Origin: Salinimicrobium sediminilitoris
Lineage (GTDB): Bacteria; Bacteroidota; Bacteroidia; Flavobacteriales; Flavobacteriaceae
Assembly (NCBI RefSeq): GCF_020866905.1
Contig: NZ_JAIVCC010000002.1
Coordinates: 591,847 to 655,846, forward strand
Length of the DNA stretch: 64,000 nucleotides
Direction of reading: 5' to 3'
A program made the position numbers and the translations under genes. Of this stretch, positions 52,136-60,926 are shown one piece after another (the first letter of the stretch is position 1; each line of letters opens with the position of its first letter). Below the pieces are notes generated by a model. The model had not been told where the DNA came from and made no database searches. It saw only the letters and a list, made by a program, of their open reading frames with translations.

Positions 52136-53308
52136 CTACTCTCTCCTGAACTTCCTTGTATCTTCAAACACTTTTTCGAGGATCGCTTTGTCTTCTTCTG
52201 AAAATTCAATATCTCTTCGCCCCATTACCTTTTCGGCTACTTCAAAGGCTTTGTCGGTTTTATAAGTAGTGGTGCCTCCACTTCCACCCCAGCTAAAACT
52301 TGGAATGAAATTCCGTGGAAAACCGGCTCCAAAGATGTTGGCGCTTACCCCTACTACTGTTCCCGTGTTGAACATGGTGTTGATCCCACACTTACTGTGG
52401 TCACCCATCATTAGTCCGCAGAACTGCAAACCTGTTGGGGCGAATTTTTCTGAAGCATAATCCCACAACCGAACTTCGGCGTAATTGTTCTTGAGGTTAG
52501 AAGTATTGGTATCGGCCCCAAGGTTACACCATTCGCCAAGAACAGAATTTCCAAGGAAACCATCGTGGCCTTTATTAGAGTATCCAAAAATGACAGAATT
52601 GTTAACCTCTCCCCCAACTTTTGAATGTGGACCAACTGTTGTAGGTCCGTATATTTTAGCTCCTAACTTTAAGGTGGCATGCTCACACAAAGCAAAAGGA
52701 CCACGCACAATACTTCCTTCCATGATCTCGGCACCTGCTCCAATGTATATAGGGCCTTGAGAAGCATTAAGGATCGCACACTCCACTTTTGCTCCCTCTT
52801 CTAAAAAAATATTTTCAGGAGCTATTACCTGGTTGGTGGAAGAAATTTTTCCACTTTCTCTATCCTGAGTAAGAAGCTCAAAATCGGCTTCAATAGCTTC
52901 ACCGTTAAGCTTAAATATATCCCATGTGTGCTCAACAAGAATCGCCTTCCCCTCCATTTCAATGTTTGTACATTCCTGGAAATCTACTTCCTGCTCTTCA
53001 TAAGCATGAAAAGCAACAACATCTTCTTCATGAAAAATACCTTCTCCCGGTTGAAGATTTTTCACCTGCTCCACGAGTTCGGCAGTTGGTAAAAAAGCTG
53101 CATTAATGATGATATTCTCCTCCATCTCCACCATTGGCCATTTTTCTGATAGATAATCCTCGGTGATCGTAGAAGTGGTGGTATTGAGAAATTTTTCCCA
53201 TTTTTCACGAATGGTAAGAATTCCCACACGAATGTCGGCAACGGGACGGGTAAAGGTAAACGGCAGTAACTGCGACCGCACAGCCCCGTCAAATAAGATA
53301 TAATTCAT
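52136..53308 (-). CDS. GlmU-like protein with left-handed beta-helix domain
   Basis: 390 residues. The N-terminal ~150 residues align with a Bacteroidota family annotated putative sugar nucleotidyltransferase (MNYILFDGAVRSQLLPFTFTRPVADIRVGILTIREKWE), but the GxGTRM nucleotide loop of GlmU is missing. The C-terminal part is a hexapeptide-repeat helix (AILNASQGPIYIGAGAEIMEG to ANIFGAGFPRNFIPSFSWGGSG). It may be an acyl- or acetyltransferase, or bind nucleotide sugars. rpmE lies 134 bp upstream with its own terminator. Confidence 0.85.
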   Translation of the reverse strand: MNYILFDGAVRSQLLPFTFTRPVADIRVGILTIREKWEKFLNTTTSTITEDYLSEKWPMVEMEENIIINAAFLPTAELVEQVKNLQPGEGIFHEEDVVAFHAYEEQEVDFQECTNIEMEGKAILVEHTWDIFKLNGEAIEADFELLTQDRESGKISSTNQVIAPENIFLEEGAKVECAILNASQGPIYIGAGAEIMEGSIVRGPFALCEHATLKLGAKIYGPTTVGPHSKVGGEVNNSVIFGYSNKGHDGFLGNSVLGEWCNLGADTNTSNLKNNYAEVRLWDYASEKFAPTGLQFCGLMMGDHSKCGINTMFNTGTVVGVSANIFGAGFPRNFIPSFSWGGSGGTTTYKTDKAFEVAEKVMGRRDIEFSEEDKAILEKVFEDTRKFRRE

Positions 53309-53393
53309 TTTGATTGTTCTTTGGTAAGTAAAGGTACAAGTTAATTTAAACCGAAGAAAATGAAAGTACTGCTACCTTCTCAATATATTTAAC

Positions 53394-53422
53394 AAAAAAA
53401 GCCCCCTTTACAGGAGGCTTTT
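53394..53422 (-). terminator. Terminator after rpmE
   Basis: AAAAGCCCCCT (53397-53407) pairs with AGGAGGCTTTT (53412-53422), one G-U on the RNA strand, loop of 4, T-run on the minus strand. Confidence 0.85.
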
Positions 53423-53442
53423 GAGCTATAATGACGCAAAAA

Positions 53443-53694
53443 TTACTTTTTATATTTCGCGTATTTGTTCTTGAACTTGTCGATACGACCGGCAGTATCC
53501 AATAATTTGGCTTTCCCGGTGTAGAAAGGGTGAGAAGTTCTGGAAATCTCCAATTTCACCAAAGGATATTTCTCACCATCAACTTCAATAGTTTCTTTTG
53601 TGTTCGCGGTAGATTTAGTTAAAAAAATCTCGTCATTAGACATGTCTTTAAAAGCTACCAATCTATAATTTTCCGGATGGATTCCCTGCTTCAT
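53443..53694 (-). CDS. rpmE: 50S ribosomal protein L31 type B
   Basis: 83 residues, [20 protein letters not shown], and the [23 protein letters not shown] block that marks L31. It lacks the CxxC zinc pairs of type A L31 and is longer, so it is type B (ykgM/rpmE2 type), the usual form in this group. Own promoter and terminator. Confidence 0.97.
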   Translation of the reverse strand: MKQGIHPENYRLVAFKDMSNDEIFLTKSTANTKETIEVDGEKYPLVKLEISRTSHPFYTGKAKLLDTAGRIDKFKNKYAKYKK

Positions 53695-53731
53695 CTCTTT
53701 ATTCTTTAAAATCTTGTAATTTTTCGAGGTG

Positions 53732-53762
53732 CAAATTTAATTAATTTTTCTAATTCAACAAG
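53732..53762 (-). promoter_or_regulatory. Promoter of rpmE
   Basis: Minus strand: CTTG (53762-53759), a 19-bp spacer, TAAATTTG (53739-53732). Same words and spacing as the HU promoter. Confidence 0.8.
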
Positions 53763-53820
53763 AATTCTCTCCTAAATTTTTGGTATAAAAGAAAGCAACA
53801 CCTCCTGTGTAACGTTTTGT

Positions 53821-53828
53821 TATATTTG
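53821..53828 (+). promoter_or_regulatory. -7 element upstream of the DUF4199 gene
   Basis: TATATTTG fits TAnnTTTG, 35 bp before the ATG; the -33 element is not clear. Confidence 0.5.
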
Positions 53829-53863
53829 CTTACCAATATCCAACTAACTAATCATTTTTTACA

Positions 53864-54394
53864 ATGGAATCACAAAATACAATTTCGCCGGGCAAAGTTG
53901 GATTAAATTATGGAATTTATCTGGGCCTTATTATCATTCTTATTCAAGTTGTGATGTACGTAACAGGAATGGCCCTTGAAGGGGTCCAATGGCCAATGTA
54001 CATCTATTACGTGATCTTTGCCGTCCTTATCTTTGCTGCCGTTAAATCTTATAAGCAGAAGAACGCCGGTTTCTTAACTCTTTCTGAGGCTTTGAAAACA
54101 GGACTCTCTGCCGCTGCAATTAGTGCCGTGATCTTTTTGGTGTATAATGTATTGTTTTTTTATATAATTGAACCTGGTTATGGTGAAATGATGCTTGACG
54201 TCGCACGTGACAAGATGCTGGAAGATGGAAATATGACCGAGGATCAGGTAGAAATGGCTTTGTCATTTTCAAAATACATGATTAATCCTTTTATTGGAGG
54301 TGCGTTCTGGATTGCTATGAGTGCTTTCTTTGGATTGATCTACTCCTTGATTGCAGGTGCCATCTGGAAACAGCAACGGCCATACGAAGCATAA
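53864..54394 (+). CDS. DUF4199 membrane protein
   Basis: 176 residues with four transmembrane helices: YLGLIIILIQVVMYVTGM, YIYYVIFAVLIFAAVKSY, AISAVIFLVYNVLFFYII and AFWIAMSAFFGLIYSLIAGAI. DUF4199 is a Bacteroidota family often found next to a GT2 glycosyltransferase, as here (10 bp to the next start). It may help a lipid-linked sugar step; this is inference from context only. Confidence 0.88.
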   Translation: MESQNTISPGKVGLNYGIYLGLIIILIQVVMYVTGMALEGVQWPMYIYYVIFAVLIFAAVKSYKQKNAGFLTLSEALKTGLSAAAISAVIFLVYNVLFFYIIEPGYGEMMLDVARDKMLEDGNMTEDQVEMALSFSKYMINPFIGGAFWIAMSAFFGLIYSLIAGAIWKQQRPYEA

Positions 54395-54404
54395 ACCCTA
54401 TTAA

Positions 54405-55364
54405 ATGCAATTATCTATTGTCATCCCTCTTCTTAACGAAGAAGAATCTTTAAACGAATTATACAATTGGATCGCAACTGTTATGCGGTCCAATTCTTTT
54501 TCCTATGAGATTATTTTTATTGATGATGGCAGTACAGACAATTCCTGGAAAACCATCAAAAAGATCTCGGCAGAAGATCCTTCGGTGAGGGGAATAAAGT
54601 TTAACCGCAATTACGGAAAATCCCAGGCCCTGCACGTAGGTTTCGCTAAAGCCGAAGGAGATGTCATTATCACCATGGATGCCGACCTGCAAGACAATCC
54701 TGAAGAAATTCCCGAGTTATATCACCTTATCACCAAAGAAGGTTATGACCTCATTTCGGGCTGGAAGAAAAAACGCTACGATTCTGTTCTTAGTAAAAAT
54801 CTGCCATCAAAATTATTTAATGCCGCCGCCAGAAAGACATCCGGGCTTAAACTGCATGACTTCAACTGCGGATTAAAAGCTTACCGAAAAGCAGTCATTA
54901 AAAATATTGATGTCTATGGAGAAATGCACCGCTATATCCCGGTGCTGGCAAAAAATGCCGGCTACTCCCGTATAGATGAAAAAGTTGTTCAACACCAGGC
55001 CAGGAAATACGGTAAAACCAAATTTGGGGCAGAACGATTTATTAATGGTTTTTTGGACCTCATTACAATTTGGTTCCTTTCCACGTTTGCCCGCAGGCCT
55101 ATGCACCTTTTTGGAGCGCTGGGGGTTCTCATGTTTTTCTTCGGTTTTCTATTCGCCGTGTGGATTGGCGCTTCAAAATTGTATAAACTTTACCACGGAC
55201 TCCCGAACATCCTGGTGACCGATAATCCATGGTTTTACATCTCGCTTACCACCATGGTCTTAGGAACCTTATTATTCATCGCCGGCTTCCTTGGAGAATT
55301 AATTTTGCGCAGTAGCAGGGAAAAAGAACGCTACCGCATAAGCGAAACTACAGGAGAGATTTAG
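54405..55364 (+). CDS. GT2 glycosyltransferase (polyprenyl-phosphate type)
   Basis: 319 residues. The GT-A domain starts QLSIVIPLLNEEESLNELY and holds FIDDGSTDNSW and the metal-binding TMDADLQDNPEEIP; NRNYGKSQALHVGFA and HDFNCGLKAYRKAVI complete the family pattern. Two C-terminal transmembrane helices (LFGALGVLMFFFGFLFAVWIG and WFYISLTTMVLGTLLFIAGFLG) indicate a DPM/GtrB-like enzyme that loads a sugar on polyprenyl phosphate. Follows DUF4199 by 10 bp. Confidence 0.93.
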   Translation: MQLSIVIPLLNEEESLNELYNWIATVMRSNSFSYEIIFIDDGSTDNSWKTIKKISAEDPSVRGIKFNRNYGKSQALHVGFAKAEGDVIITMDADLQDNPEEIPELYHLITKEGYDLISGWKKKRYDSVLSKNLPSKLFNAAARKTSGLKLHDFNCGLKAYRKAVIKNIDVYGEMHRYIPVLAKNAGYSRIDEKVVQHQARKYGKTKFGAERFINGFLDLITIWFLSTFARRPMHLFGALGVLMFFFGFLFAVWIGASKLYKLYHGLPNILVTDNPWFYISLTTMVLGTLLFIAGFLGELILRSSREKERYRISETTGEI

Positions 55365-55416
55365 CAGGCATTACCACATAAATCCTTATTTTTGTTGCTG
55401 AAATAAAATTTTTGGC

Positions 55417-57147
55417 ATGAGTTACTATGACGTAAAATCTCGGGCAGAGTCCTGGTTAAATCCGGAATTTGATGACGAAACCCAATCGAAAATAAAAGAA
55501 CTTCTTGAGAAAGATCAGGATGAACTAAAAGAAAGTTTTTATAAAGATCTGGAATTTGGAACCGGCGGAATGCGTGGCATTATGGGAGTTGGGACCAACA
55601 GGATCAACAAATATACCCTGGGGAAGAATACTCAGGGACTTTCAAACTACCTGAAGCTAAAATTCCCCGGCGAAGATTTAAAGGCCGTGATTGCCTACGA
55701 TTGCAGAAAGAACAGTAAAGAACTCGCTAAAGTTGTAGCCAATGTTTTTTCGGCTAACGGAATTAAAGTTTTTCTTTTTTCTGAACTACGTCCTACCCCA
55801 GAGCTATCTTTTGCCGTAAAGCACCTGGACTGTCACTGCGGAATTGTGCTCACCGCCAGCCACAACCCTCCGGAGTACAACGGGTACAAAGTTTACTGGC
55901 AGGATGGGGGACAACTGGTGCCACCACAGGACCAGGAGATCGTGGAAGAGATAGGCCGCCTGGAATATTCCGAAGTGAAATTTCAAGCCAATGAAGGTCT
56001 TATTGAATTAATAGATAAAGAAGTAGATGAAGCTTTCGTTGAAGCATCTGTCAAAAGTGGCAGTTTTGACACTTCTCAAAAAAACAAAGACAACTTAAAG
56101 ATCGTCTTTACTTCCCTCCATGGAACAGCCATAAAACTTAATCCAAAGGTTTTAGAAGCTGCAGGATATACAAATATTCATATTGTTGAAGAGCAGGCTG
56201 TACCCGACGGTAATTTCCCTACTGTAGAATCTCCAAACCCCGAAGAGCCCGAAGCTCTTAAAATGGCCCTGGAAAAGGCAAAGGAAATAGATGCCGATAT
56301 TGTTATTGGAACAGATCCCGATGGGGACCGCCTGGGAGTAGCAGTAAAGAACCTTAAGGGAGAAATGGAACTCCTTAATGGAAATCAAACCATGCTGGTG
56401 ATGACCTGGTTCCTTCTTGAGCAGTGGAAAAAACAAGACAGGATCAAAGGACGTGAATTTGTTGGCTCTACGATTGTTTCAACGCCAATGTTAAGGGTTG
56501 TGACCGAAGATTACGGAGTCCAATATAAAGAGGGGCTTACAGGCTTTAAATGGATCGCTAAAATGATCAAAGATAACCCGGGTCTGGATTACATAGGCGG
56601 TGGAGAAGAGAGTTTTGGTTTCATGGTGGGAGATTTTGTTCGTGATAAAGATGCGGCCACTTCTACCCTATTGGCTTGTGAGATCGCTGCTCAAATGAAA
56701 GCTAACGGCATCTCCTTTTATGAAAAATTATTGGAACTGTATAAAGAATACGGCCTTTACAAAGAAGAATTGATCTCCCTTGTAAAAAAAGGTATTGACG
56801 GTGCCGCCCAGATCAAGAACATGATGGTTAGCTTACGTGATAACCCACTAACCGAAATTGATGGGGAAAAAGTAGTATTGGTAGAAGATTATCAAAGCTC
56901 TAAAGCCTTTCACTATGATCTTGCAGAAACAAAGATCGAAACACTTGATGTTCCCAAGTCGAACGTTTTGATCTATTACACCGAGAACGGAACAAAAGTA
57001 GCTGCCAGACCTAGTGGTACAGAACCAAAGATAAAGTTCTATATAAGTGTAAATGCACCACTTGATGATGTTGCAAATTATGAGGAAGTGGAACAACAAC
57101 TTTCAAATAAGATTGCCGGAATAAGATCAGATCTTAAACTGGCCTAA
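55417..57147 (+). CDS. Phosphoglucomutase/phosphomannomutase
   Basis: 576-residue alpha-D-phosphohexomutase (PgcA/ManB-like). The phosphoserine is S148 in VLTASHNPPEYNGYK; the metal-binding loop is GTDPDGDRLGV; sugar-binding GGGEESFGFMVGD; phosphate-binding RPSGTEPKIKFYIS. Interconverts hexose 1- and 6-phosphates, feeding glycan synthesis. Lies 52 bp downstream of the GT2 gene and 10 bp upstream of the ABC exporter, a plausible envelope-glycan cluster. Confidence 0.95.
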   Translation: MSYYDVKSRAESWLNPEFDDETQSKIKELLEKDQDELKESFYKDLEFGTGGMRGIMGVGTNRINKYTLGKNTQGLSNYLKLKFPGEDLKAVIAYDCRKNSKELAKVVANVFSANGIKVFLFSELRPTPELSFAVKHLDCHCGIVLTASHNPPEYNGYKVYWQDGGQLVPPQDQEIVEEIGRLEYSEVKFQANEGLIELIDKEVDEAFVEASVKSGSFDTSQKNKDNLKIVFTSLHGTAIKLNPKVLEAAGYTNIHIVEEQAVPDGNFPTVESPNPEEPEALKMALEKAKEIDADIVIGTDPDGDRLGVAVKNLKGEMELLNGNQTMLVMTWFLLEQWKKQDRIKGREFVGSTIVSTPMLRVVTEDYGVQYKEGLTGFKWIAKMIKDNPGLDYIGGGEESFGFMVGDFVRDKDAATSTLLACEIAAQMKANGISFYEKLLELYKEYGLYKEELISLVKKGIDGAAQIKNMMVSLRDNPLTEIDGEKVVLVEDYQSSKAFHYDLAETKIETLDVPKSNVLIYYTENGTKVAARPSGTEPKIKFYISVNAPLDDVANYEEVEQQLSNKIAGIRSDLKLA

Positions 57148-57157
57148 GCCACCCTGC

Positions 57158-58981
57158 ATGAATTACTTTAAGAAGATTATGAGGTTCGCGATCCCCTACA
57201 AGAGGTTCGCGATCCTCAATATTATTTGTAACGTTTTCTACGCTCTTTTCAGCACCCTGTCCTTCCTGGCGCTAATTCCCGTGATCCAGATCCTGTTCGA
57301 CAAGACTAAAAGAGTTGCTGTCGAACCAAAATGGGCAGGTTTAAGCAGCATAAAAGATTATGTGGTCGGATCTTTCAATTATGAAGTCACCCGCCGTGTC
57401 AATGAAGATGAAGTTACTGCGCTCCTTTTTGTCTGCGGAATTGTGGTGATCCTTTTCTTTCTAAAAAACCTGTTTGGATACATGGCTGCCTTCTTCATCA
57501 CCTTCCTACGGAATGGAGTGCTGCGGGATGTGCGGAATGCTATTTATGATAAGATCCTTGCCTTACCGGTTTCTTATTTTTCTGAAAAACGAAAAGGAGA
57601 CACTATTTCCCGAATTACAGCCGATGTGAATGAGGTGCAGACTTCTTTTCTATCAATTCTGGAATTGATCGTTCGCGAACCTCTTACGATCATCTTTACG
57701 ATTACCGCCATGCTTATCATGAGCCCCTCCCTGACGATCTTCGTTTTTATTTTTCTACCTATTTCAGGATTTATTATTTCGGCTATTGGGAAAAAACTGA
57801 AGAGCAAATCAAATCAGGCGCAGGAGGAGAATGGACATTTCCTGTCGCTTGTGGAAGAGACTTTATCAAGTTTAAAAATTGTAAAGGGTTTTAATGCTGA
57901 AGATAAGTTCAGGCACAAGTTTCATGAATCCACTAATCGATTAAAGAAAATCCTGGACAGTCTTATCAACCGGCAGAATCTCGCCTCGCCTACCAGTGAA
58001 TTCCTGGGGATATTTGTGATCGTTATCATCTTGTGGTATGGAGGAAATATGGTATTGGTAGAAGGTACTCTTGATGGAGCTACTTTTATTGCTTTCATGG
58101 GGCTTGCTTATAATATCCTTACACCGGCAAAGCAAATAAGCAAGGCAACCTACAGCGTGAAAAAAGGAGATGCAGCTGCCGAAAGGATCTTCCAGGTACT
58201 AGATAAAGAAAGTAATATTACAGATATCAAAAATGCAGTTGAAAAATCTGATTTTGAAGAGGTAATTAAAATAGAAAATATCTCTTTTAGATACGAAGAA
58301 GAAAATGTCCTGAAGAATTTCAGTATTGCGGTTCCTAAAGGTTCAACCGTTGCCCTGGTAGGACAATCTGGAAGTGGGAAATCAACCATTGCCAACCTGG
58401 TGACGCGGTTCTATGATGTCAACGAAGGAGCAATAAAGATCGACGGAATTGACATTAGGAACATGACCAAAAAATCCCTGCGGAATTTGATGGGACTCGT
58501 GACTCAGGATTCCATTCTCTTCAACGACACGATTAGAAATAATGTAGGTCTTGGAAAAGACAATGCAACCGATGAAGAAATTATAGATGCATTAAAGATT
58601 GCGAATGCCTGGGAATTTGTAAAAGACCTTCCCCTTGGTCTGGATACGAACATTGGTGATAGTGGAAATAAACTTAGCGGGGGACAAAAGCAGCGTCTTT
58701 CCATTGCACGGGCGGTTCTAAAAAATCCGCCAATCATGATCCTTGATGAGGCAACTTCGGCATTGGATACCGAAAGTGAAAGGCTGGTACAAAAGGCCCT
58801 CGAGAACATGATGAAGAACAGAACTTCAATTGTGATCGCCCACCGTCTTTCTACCATTCAAAATGCCGACCAGATCGTCGTTATGCAAAAAGGAGAAATT
58901 GTGGAACAGGGAAAACACGACGAACTGCTGGCGAAAAAATCTGTTTACCAAAAACTGGTAGAGATGCAGTCTTTCGAGTAG
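57158..58981 (+). CDS. ABC exporter, fused permease-ATPase (MsbA-like)
   Basis: 607 residues: a six-helix transmembrane domain (about 15-330) and an ATPase domain with Walker A GQSGSGKST, Q-loop LVTQDSILFND, signature LSGGQKQR, Walker B IMILDEATSALD and the switch His in IAHRLST. Architecture and length fit MsbA-type half exporters that flip lipids; drug export is also possible. Its neighbours (GT2, phosphohexomutase) favour a lipid or glycolipid substrate. An in-frame duplication FAIPYKRFAILN near the N-terminus comes from the repeated DNA GAGGTTCGCGATCC. Confidence 0.92.
   Translation: MNYFKKIMRFAIPYKRFAILNIICNVFYALFSTLSFLALIPVIQILFDKTKRVAVEPKWAGLSSIKDYVVGSFNYEVTRRVNEDEVTALLFVCGIVVILFFLKNLFGYMAAFFITFLRNGVLRDVRNAIYDKILALPVSYFSEKRKGDTISRITADVNEVQTSFLSILELIVREPLTIIFTITAMLIMSPSLTIFVFIFLPISGFIISAIGKKLKSKSNQAQEENGHFLSLVEETLSSLKIVKGFNAEDKFRHKFHESTNRLKKILDSLINRQNLASPTSEFLGIFVIVIILWYGGNMVLVEGTLDGATFIAFMGLAYNILTPAKQISKATYSVKKGDAAAERIFQVLDKESNITDIKNAVEKSDFEEVIKIENISFRYEEENVLKNFSIAVPKGSTVALVGQSGSGKSTIANLVTRFYDVNEGAIKIDGIDIRNMTKKSLRNLMGLVTQDSILFNDTIRNNVGLGKDNATDEEIIDALKIANAWEFVKDLPLGLDTNIGDSGNKLSGGQKQRLSIARAVLKNPPIMILDEATSALDTESERLVQKALENMMKNRTSIVIAHRLSTIQNADQIVVMQKGEIVEQGKHDELLAKKSVYQKLVEMQSFE
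57181..57212 (+). repeat. Short direct repeat in the exporter gene
   Basis: GAGGTTCGCGATCC occurs at 57181-57194 and 57202-57215, 21 bp apart, that is seven codons in frame, giving RFAIP and RFAIL. It looks like a small coding duplication. Confidence 0.6.
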
Positions 58982-59001
58982 TAGATTCCCAAAAAAAGGT
59001 T

Positions 59002-59048
59002 AAAAAAATAAGGTTCCAAAAATGACATTTTCGGAACCTTATTTTTTT
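59002..59048 (+). terminator. Terminator after the ABC exporter
   Basis: A 16-bp stem AAAAAAATAAGGTTCC / GGAACCTTATTTTTTT (59002-59017 with 59033-59048) enclosing an inner AAAATG/CATTTT hairpin. Confidence 0.9.
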
Positions 59049-59340
59049 GTAGGTAAACAAAAGGAGAAAAAAATGGATGAAGTAGGTCCATCCATTTTTC
59101 ATAATCTCTGCACCACTATGGGGGTATGTGGCGAAAGAATCTCCAGCAATTGGAGCAAAAAAGATTACTTTTTCACAATGTGAATATACTACAAAAATAA
59201 ACACAAAAAAATTTTTTGTGTATTTTATCCAAATTATATGTATTTCATCGATGTTTTTAAATGAAAAACAGCCATTGCTGCGTTTATAATCTTAAAGGAT
59301 TTCCTCCTATCTTTAACCCCTCAAATAATTCCGGCATCGA
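59049..59340. other. Gene-free leader region with three palindromes before the ECF sigma operon
   Basis: Contains an 11-bp hairpin AAAAATGGATG/CATCCATTTTT (59069-59079 and 59089-59099), a TTCACA-A-TGTGAA palindrome (59172-59184) and an AT-rich palindrome ACACAAAAAA...TTTTTTGTGT (59201-59221). A near -7 element TATCTTTA lies at 59308-59315. No ORF with coding character. Confidence 0.5.
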
Positions 59341-59886
59341 TTGAATTCTTCCGAAGAAAAATTAGTTCTCCGCCTCCAGGATCCAGAATCCAGGGATACT
59401 GCATTCCGGGAATTGTTAGAATTATATCAGGAGCGACTTTACTGGCAGTGTCGAAATATTGTAAAGAATCACGAAGATGCCGATGATGTCCTGCAAAACA
59501 CCTTCATTAAGATCTTCAGGAATATTGGGAAGTTTAAAGGAGAAAGTCAGCTGTTTTCATGGATGTACCGTATCGCAACAAATGAAGCTATCACCTTCCT
59601 CAATAACAGGGCAAAGAAACAGAAGATAAGCTCAGATGAGCTGCAGCAACAAATCATTGACAATCTTGAAAATGATGTTTATTTTGAAGGAGATGAAATT
59701 CAGCTAAAGCTTCAAAAAGCCATAGCTACGCTTCCGGAAAAACAACAACAGGTTTTTAACATGAAATACTTTCAGGAATTGAAGTATAAGGAAATTTCTG
59801 ATATCTTAGGTACGTCTGAAGGGGCGCTGAAGGCCTCTTACCACCATGCTACTAAAAAAATCGAAGAATTTTTAAAAAATCTTTAA
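59341..59886 (+). CDS. ECF-type RNA polymerase sigma-70 factor
   Basis: 181 residues. Region 2: QERLYWQCRNIVKNHEDADD, VLQNTFIKIFRNI and LFSWMYRIATNEAITFL; region 4: LPEKQQQVFNMKYFQELKYK with SDILGTSEGALKASYHHATK as the recognition helix. The start is a TTG (59341); no ATG or GTG precedes it in frame and the first residues (NSSEEKLVLRLQDPE) match relatives. First gene of an operon with a membrane protein and a Spy-like periplasmic protein. Confidence 0.93.
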   Translation: MNSSEEKLVLRLQDPESRDTAFRELLELYQERLYWQCRNIVKNHEDADDVLQNTFIKIFRNIGKFKGESQLFSWMYRIATNEAITFLNNRAKKQKISSDELQQQIIDNLENDVYFEGDEIQLKLQKAIATLPEKQQQVFNMKYFQELKYKEISDILGTSEGALKASYHHATKKIEEFLKNL

Positions 59887-59918
59887 ACCTTAAGAGGAAT
59901 ATTCAGTCAAATAAACAA

Positions 59919-60428
59919 ATGAAAGAGAACAGGTTACCATACGACCAAACAGGAGGATTTAAAGTTCCGGAAGGTTATTTCCAGGACTTTGAAGCCCGAA
60001 TGATGGCGCAGGTAACCGAAGAAGAAAAGAGCTTTGGAGACAACCCCTTTAAGGTTCCCGCAAATTATTTCGAACAGCTTGGGGAGAGGGTCCTTGAAAA
60101 AGTTGAAAATCCTCCCAAAGAAGGAAAAGTGGTTCCGCTTTTCAAAAGGAAGATCTGGTCTTATGTGGCCGGTGTCGCAGCGGTTGCCGCAATCTTCTTT
60201 AGTTCCTTAGTTATAAATACCAATGGAGAATTAGGTTTTGAAGACCTTGAAATAACAGCTCTTGAAAATTACCTTTTAGAGTCCCTGGACATGGAAAACC
60301 CAACTCAGCCACCTTTTGCTGAATATGAAGTAACTGCTTCGGCAAACCCCAATATTGATAAAGAAGCCCTCTTCGAATATTTAACCGAAAATATCGACGA
60401 GCCGGCACTCCTACTTAATGAAGATTAG
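59919..60428 (+). CDS. Putative anti-sigma factor (membrane protein)
   Basis: 169 residues. The cytoplasmic N-terminal ~70 residues contain two copies of a short pattern, GGFKVPEGYFQDFEARMMAQV and NPFKVPANYFEQLGERVLEKV, of a kind seen in Bacteroidota proteins next to ECF sigma genes. One transmembrane helix at about 76-95 (WSYVAGVAAVAAIFFSSLVI), then an acidic periplasmic part. Position after the sigma gene (32 bp) suggests an anti-sigma role. Overlaps the next ORF by 11 bp. Confidence 0.75.
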   Translation: MKENRLPYDQTGGFKVPEGYFQDFEARMMAQVTEEEKSFGDNPFKVPANYFEQLGERVLEKVENPPKEGKVVPLFKRKIWSYVAGVAAVAAIFFSSLVINTNGELGFEDLEITALENYLLESLDMENPTQPPFAEYEVTASANPNIDKEALFEYLTENIDEPALLLNED

Positions 60429-60861
60429 AATGAAAAAGAAATTTTTAATACTCCTTTTGTTTACCGGGTTTTTTGCCCATGCCCAGGACAGGGAGGCACA
60501 CCGTGAGAAAATTCGAGCTCTTAAAACCGCTTTTATTACAGATGGTTTGAATTTAACAGCCCAGGAAGCTCAACAGTTTTGGCCGGTGTATAATGAATTT
60601 GAAGAAAAAAGAAGAGCCCTTTATCGAAGGGAAAGGGCCGAGGTTGAAAATATTGAGTGCCTTAGCGAAGAAAAGGCAAACTCAAAGCTTAATGAATATG
60701 TTGAAATAGAAAGGGAAGATTACCTGCTGAAAAAACAGTATTACAACGACTTAAAAAAGGTCTTTAGCGCCCGCAGGATCATGCAGCTAAAAAAGGTTGA
60801 AGATGAATTTAATCATAAAATGATGCGGGAGTATCGTGAAAGAAAAGAATCAAATAAATAA
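60418..60861 (+). CDS. Periplasmic Spy-like helical protein (sigma-operon partner)
   Basis: 143-147 residues; ATG at 60418 overlaps the previous gene, and ATG at 60430 gives a cleaner signal peptide (MKKKFLILLLFTGFFAHAQ). The mature protein is helical and charged (LNLTAQEAQQFWPVYNEFEE, DLKKVFSARRIMQLKKVEDEF), the build annotated in Bacteroidota as sensor of ECF-type sigma factor and related to Spy/CpxP chaperones. Third gene of the sigma operon; it may sense unfolded periplasmic protein. Confidence 0.82.
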   Translation: MKIRMKKKFLILLLFTGFFAHAQDREAHREKIRALKTAFITDGLNLTAQEAQQFWPVYNEFEEKRRALYRRERAEVENIECLSEEKANSKLNEYVEIEREDYLLKKQYYNDLKKVFSARRIMQLKKVEDEFNHKMMREYRERKESNK

Positions 60862-60884
60862 TTTAATGGTTGGTTGGTTAGTTG

Positions 60885-60926
60885 AAATGATCCGGTTGCT
60901 TAAGGCGCCGGATCATTTGTTTTTAT
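60885..60926. terminator. Bidirectional terminator between convergent transcripts
   Basis: Perfect 11-bp stem AAATGATCCGG (60885-60895) / CCGGATCATTT (60908-60918), 12-nt loop. Confidence 0.85.

Noticed and set aside
58881..59204. 107-codon minus-strand ORF at the end of the exporter gene
   Set aside because: Runs through a terminator stem and into the exporter coding end; no family resemblance or signal.
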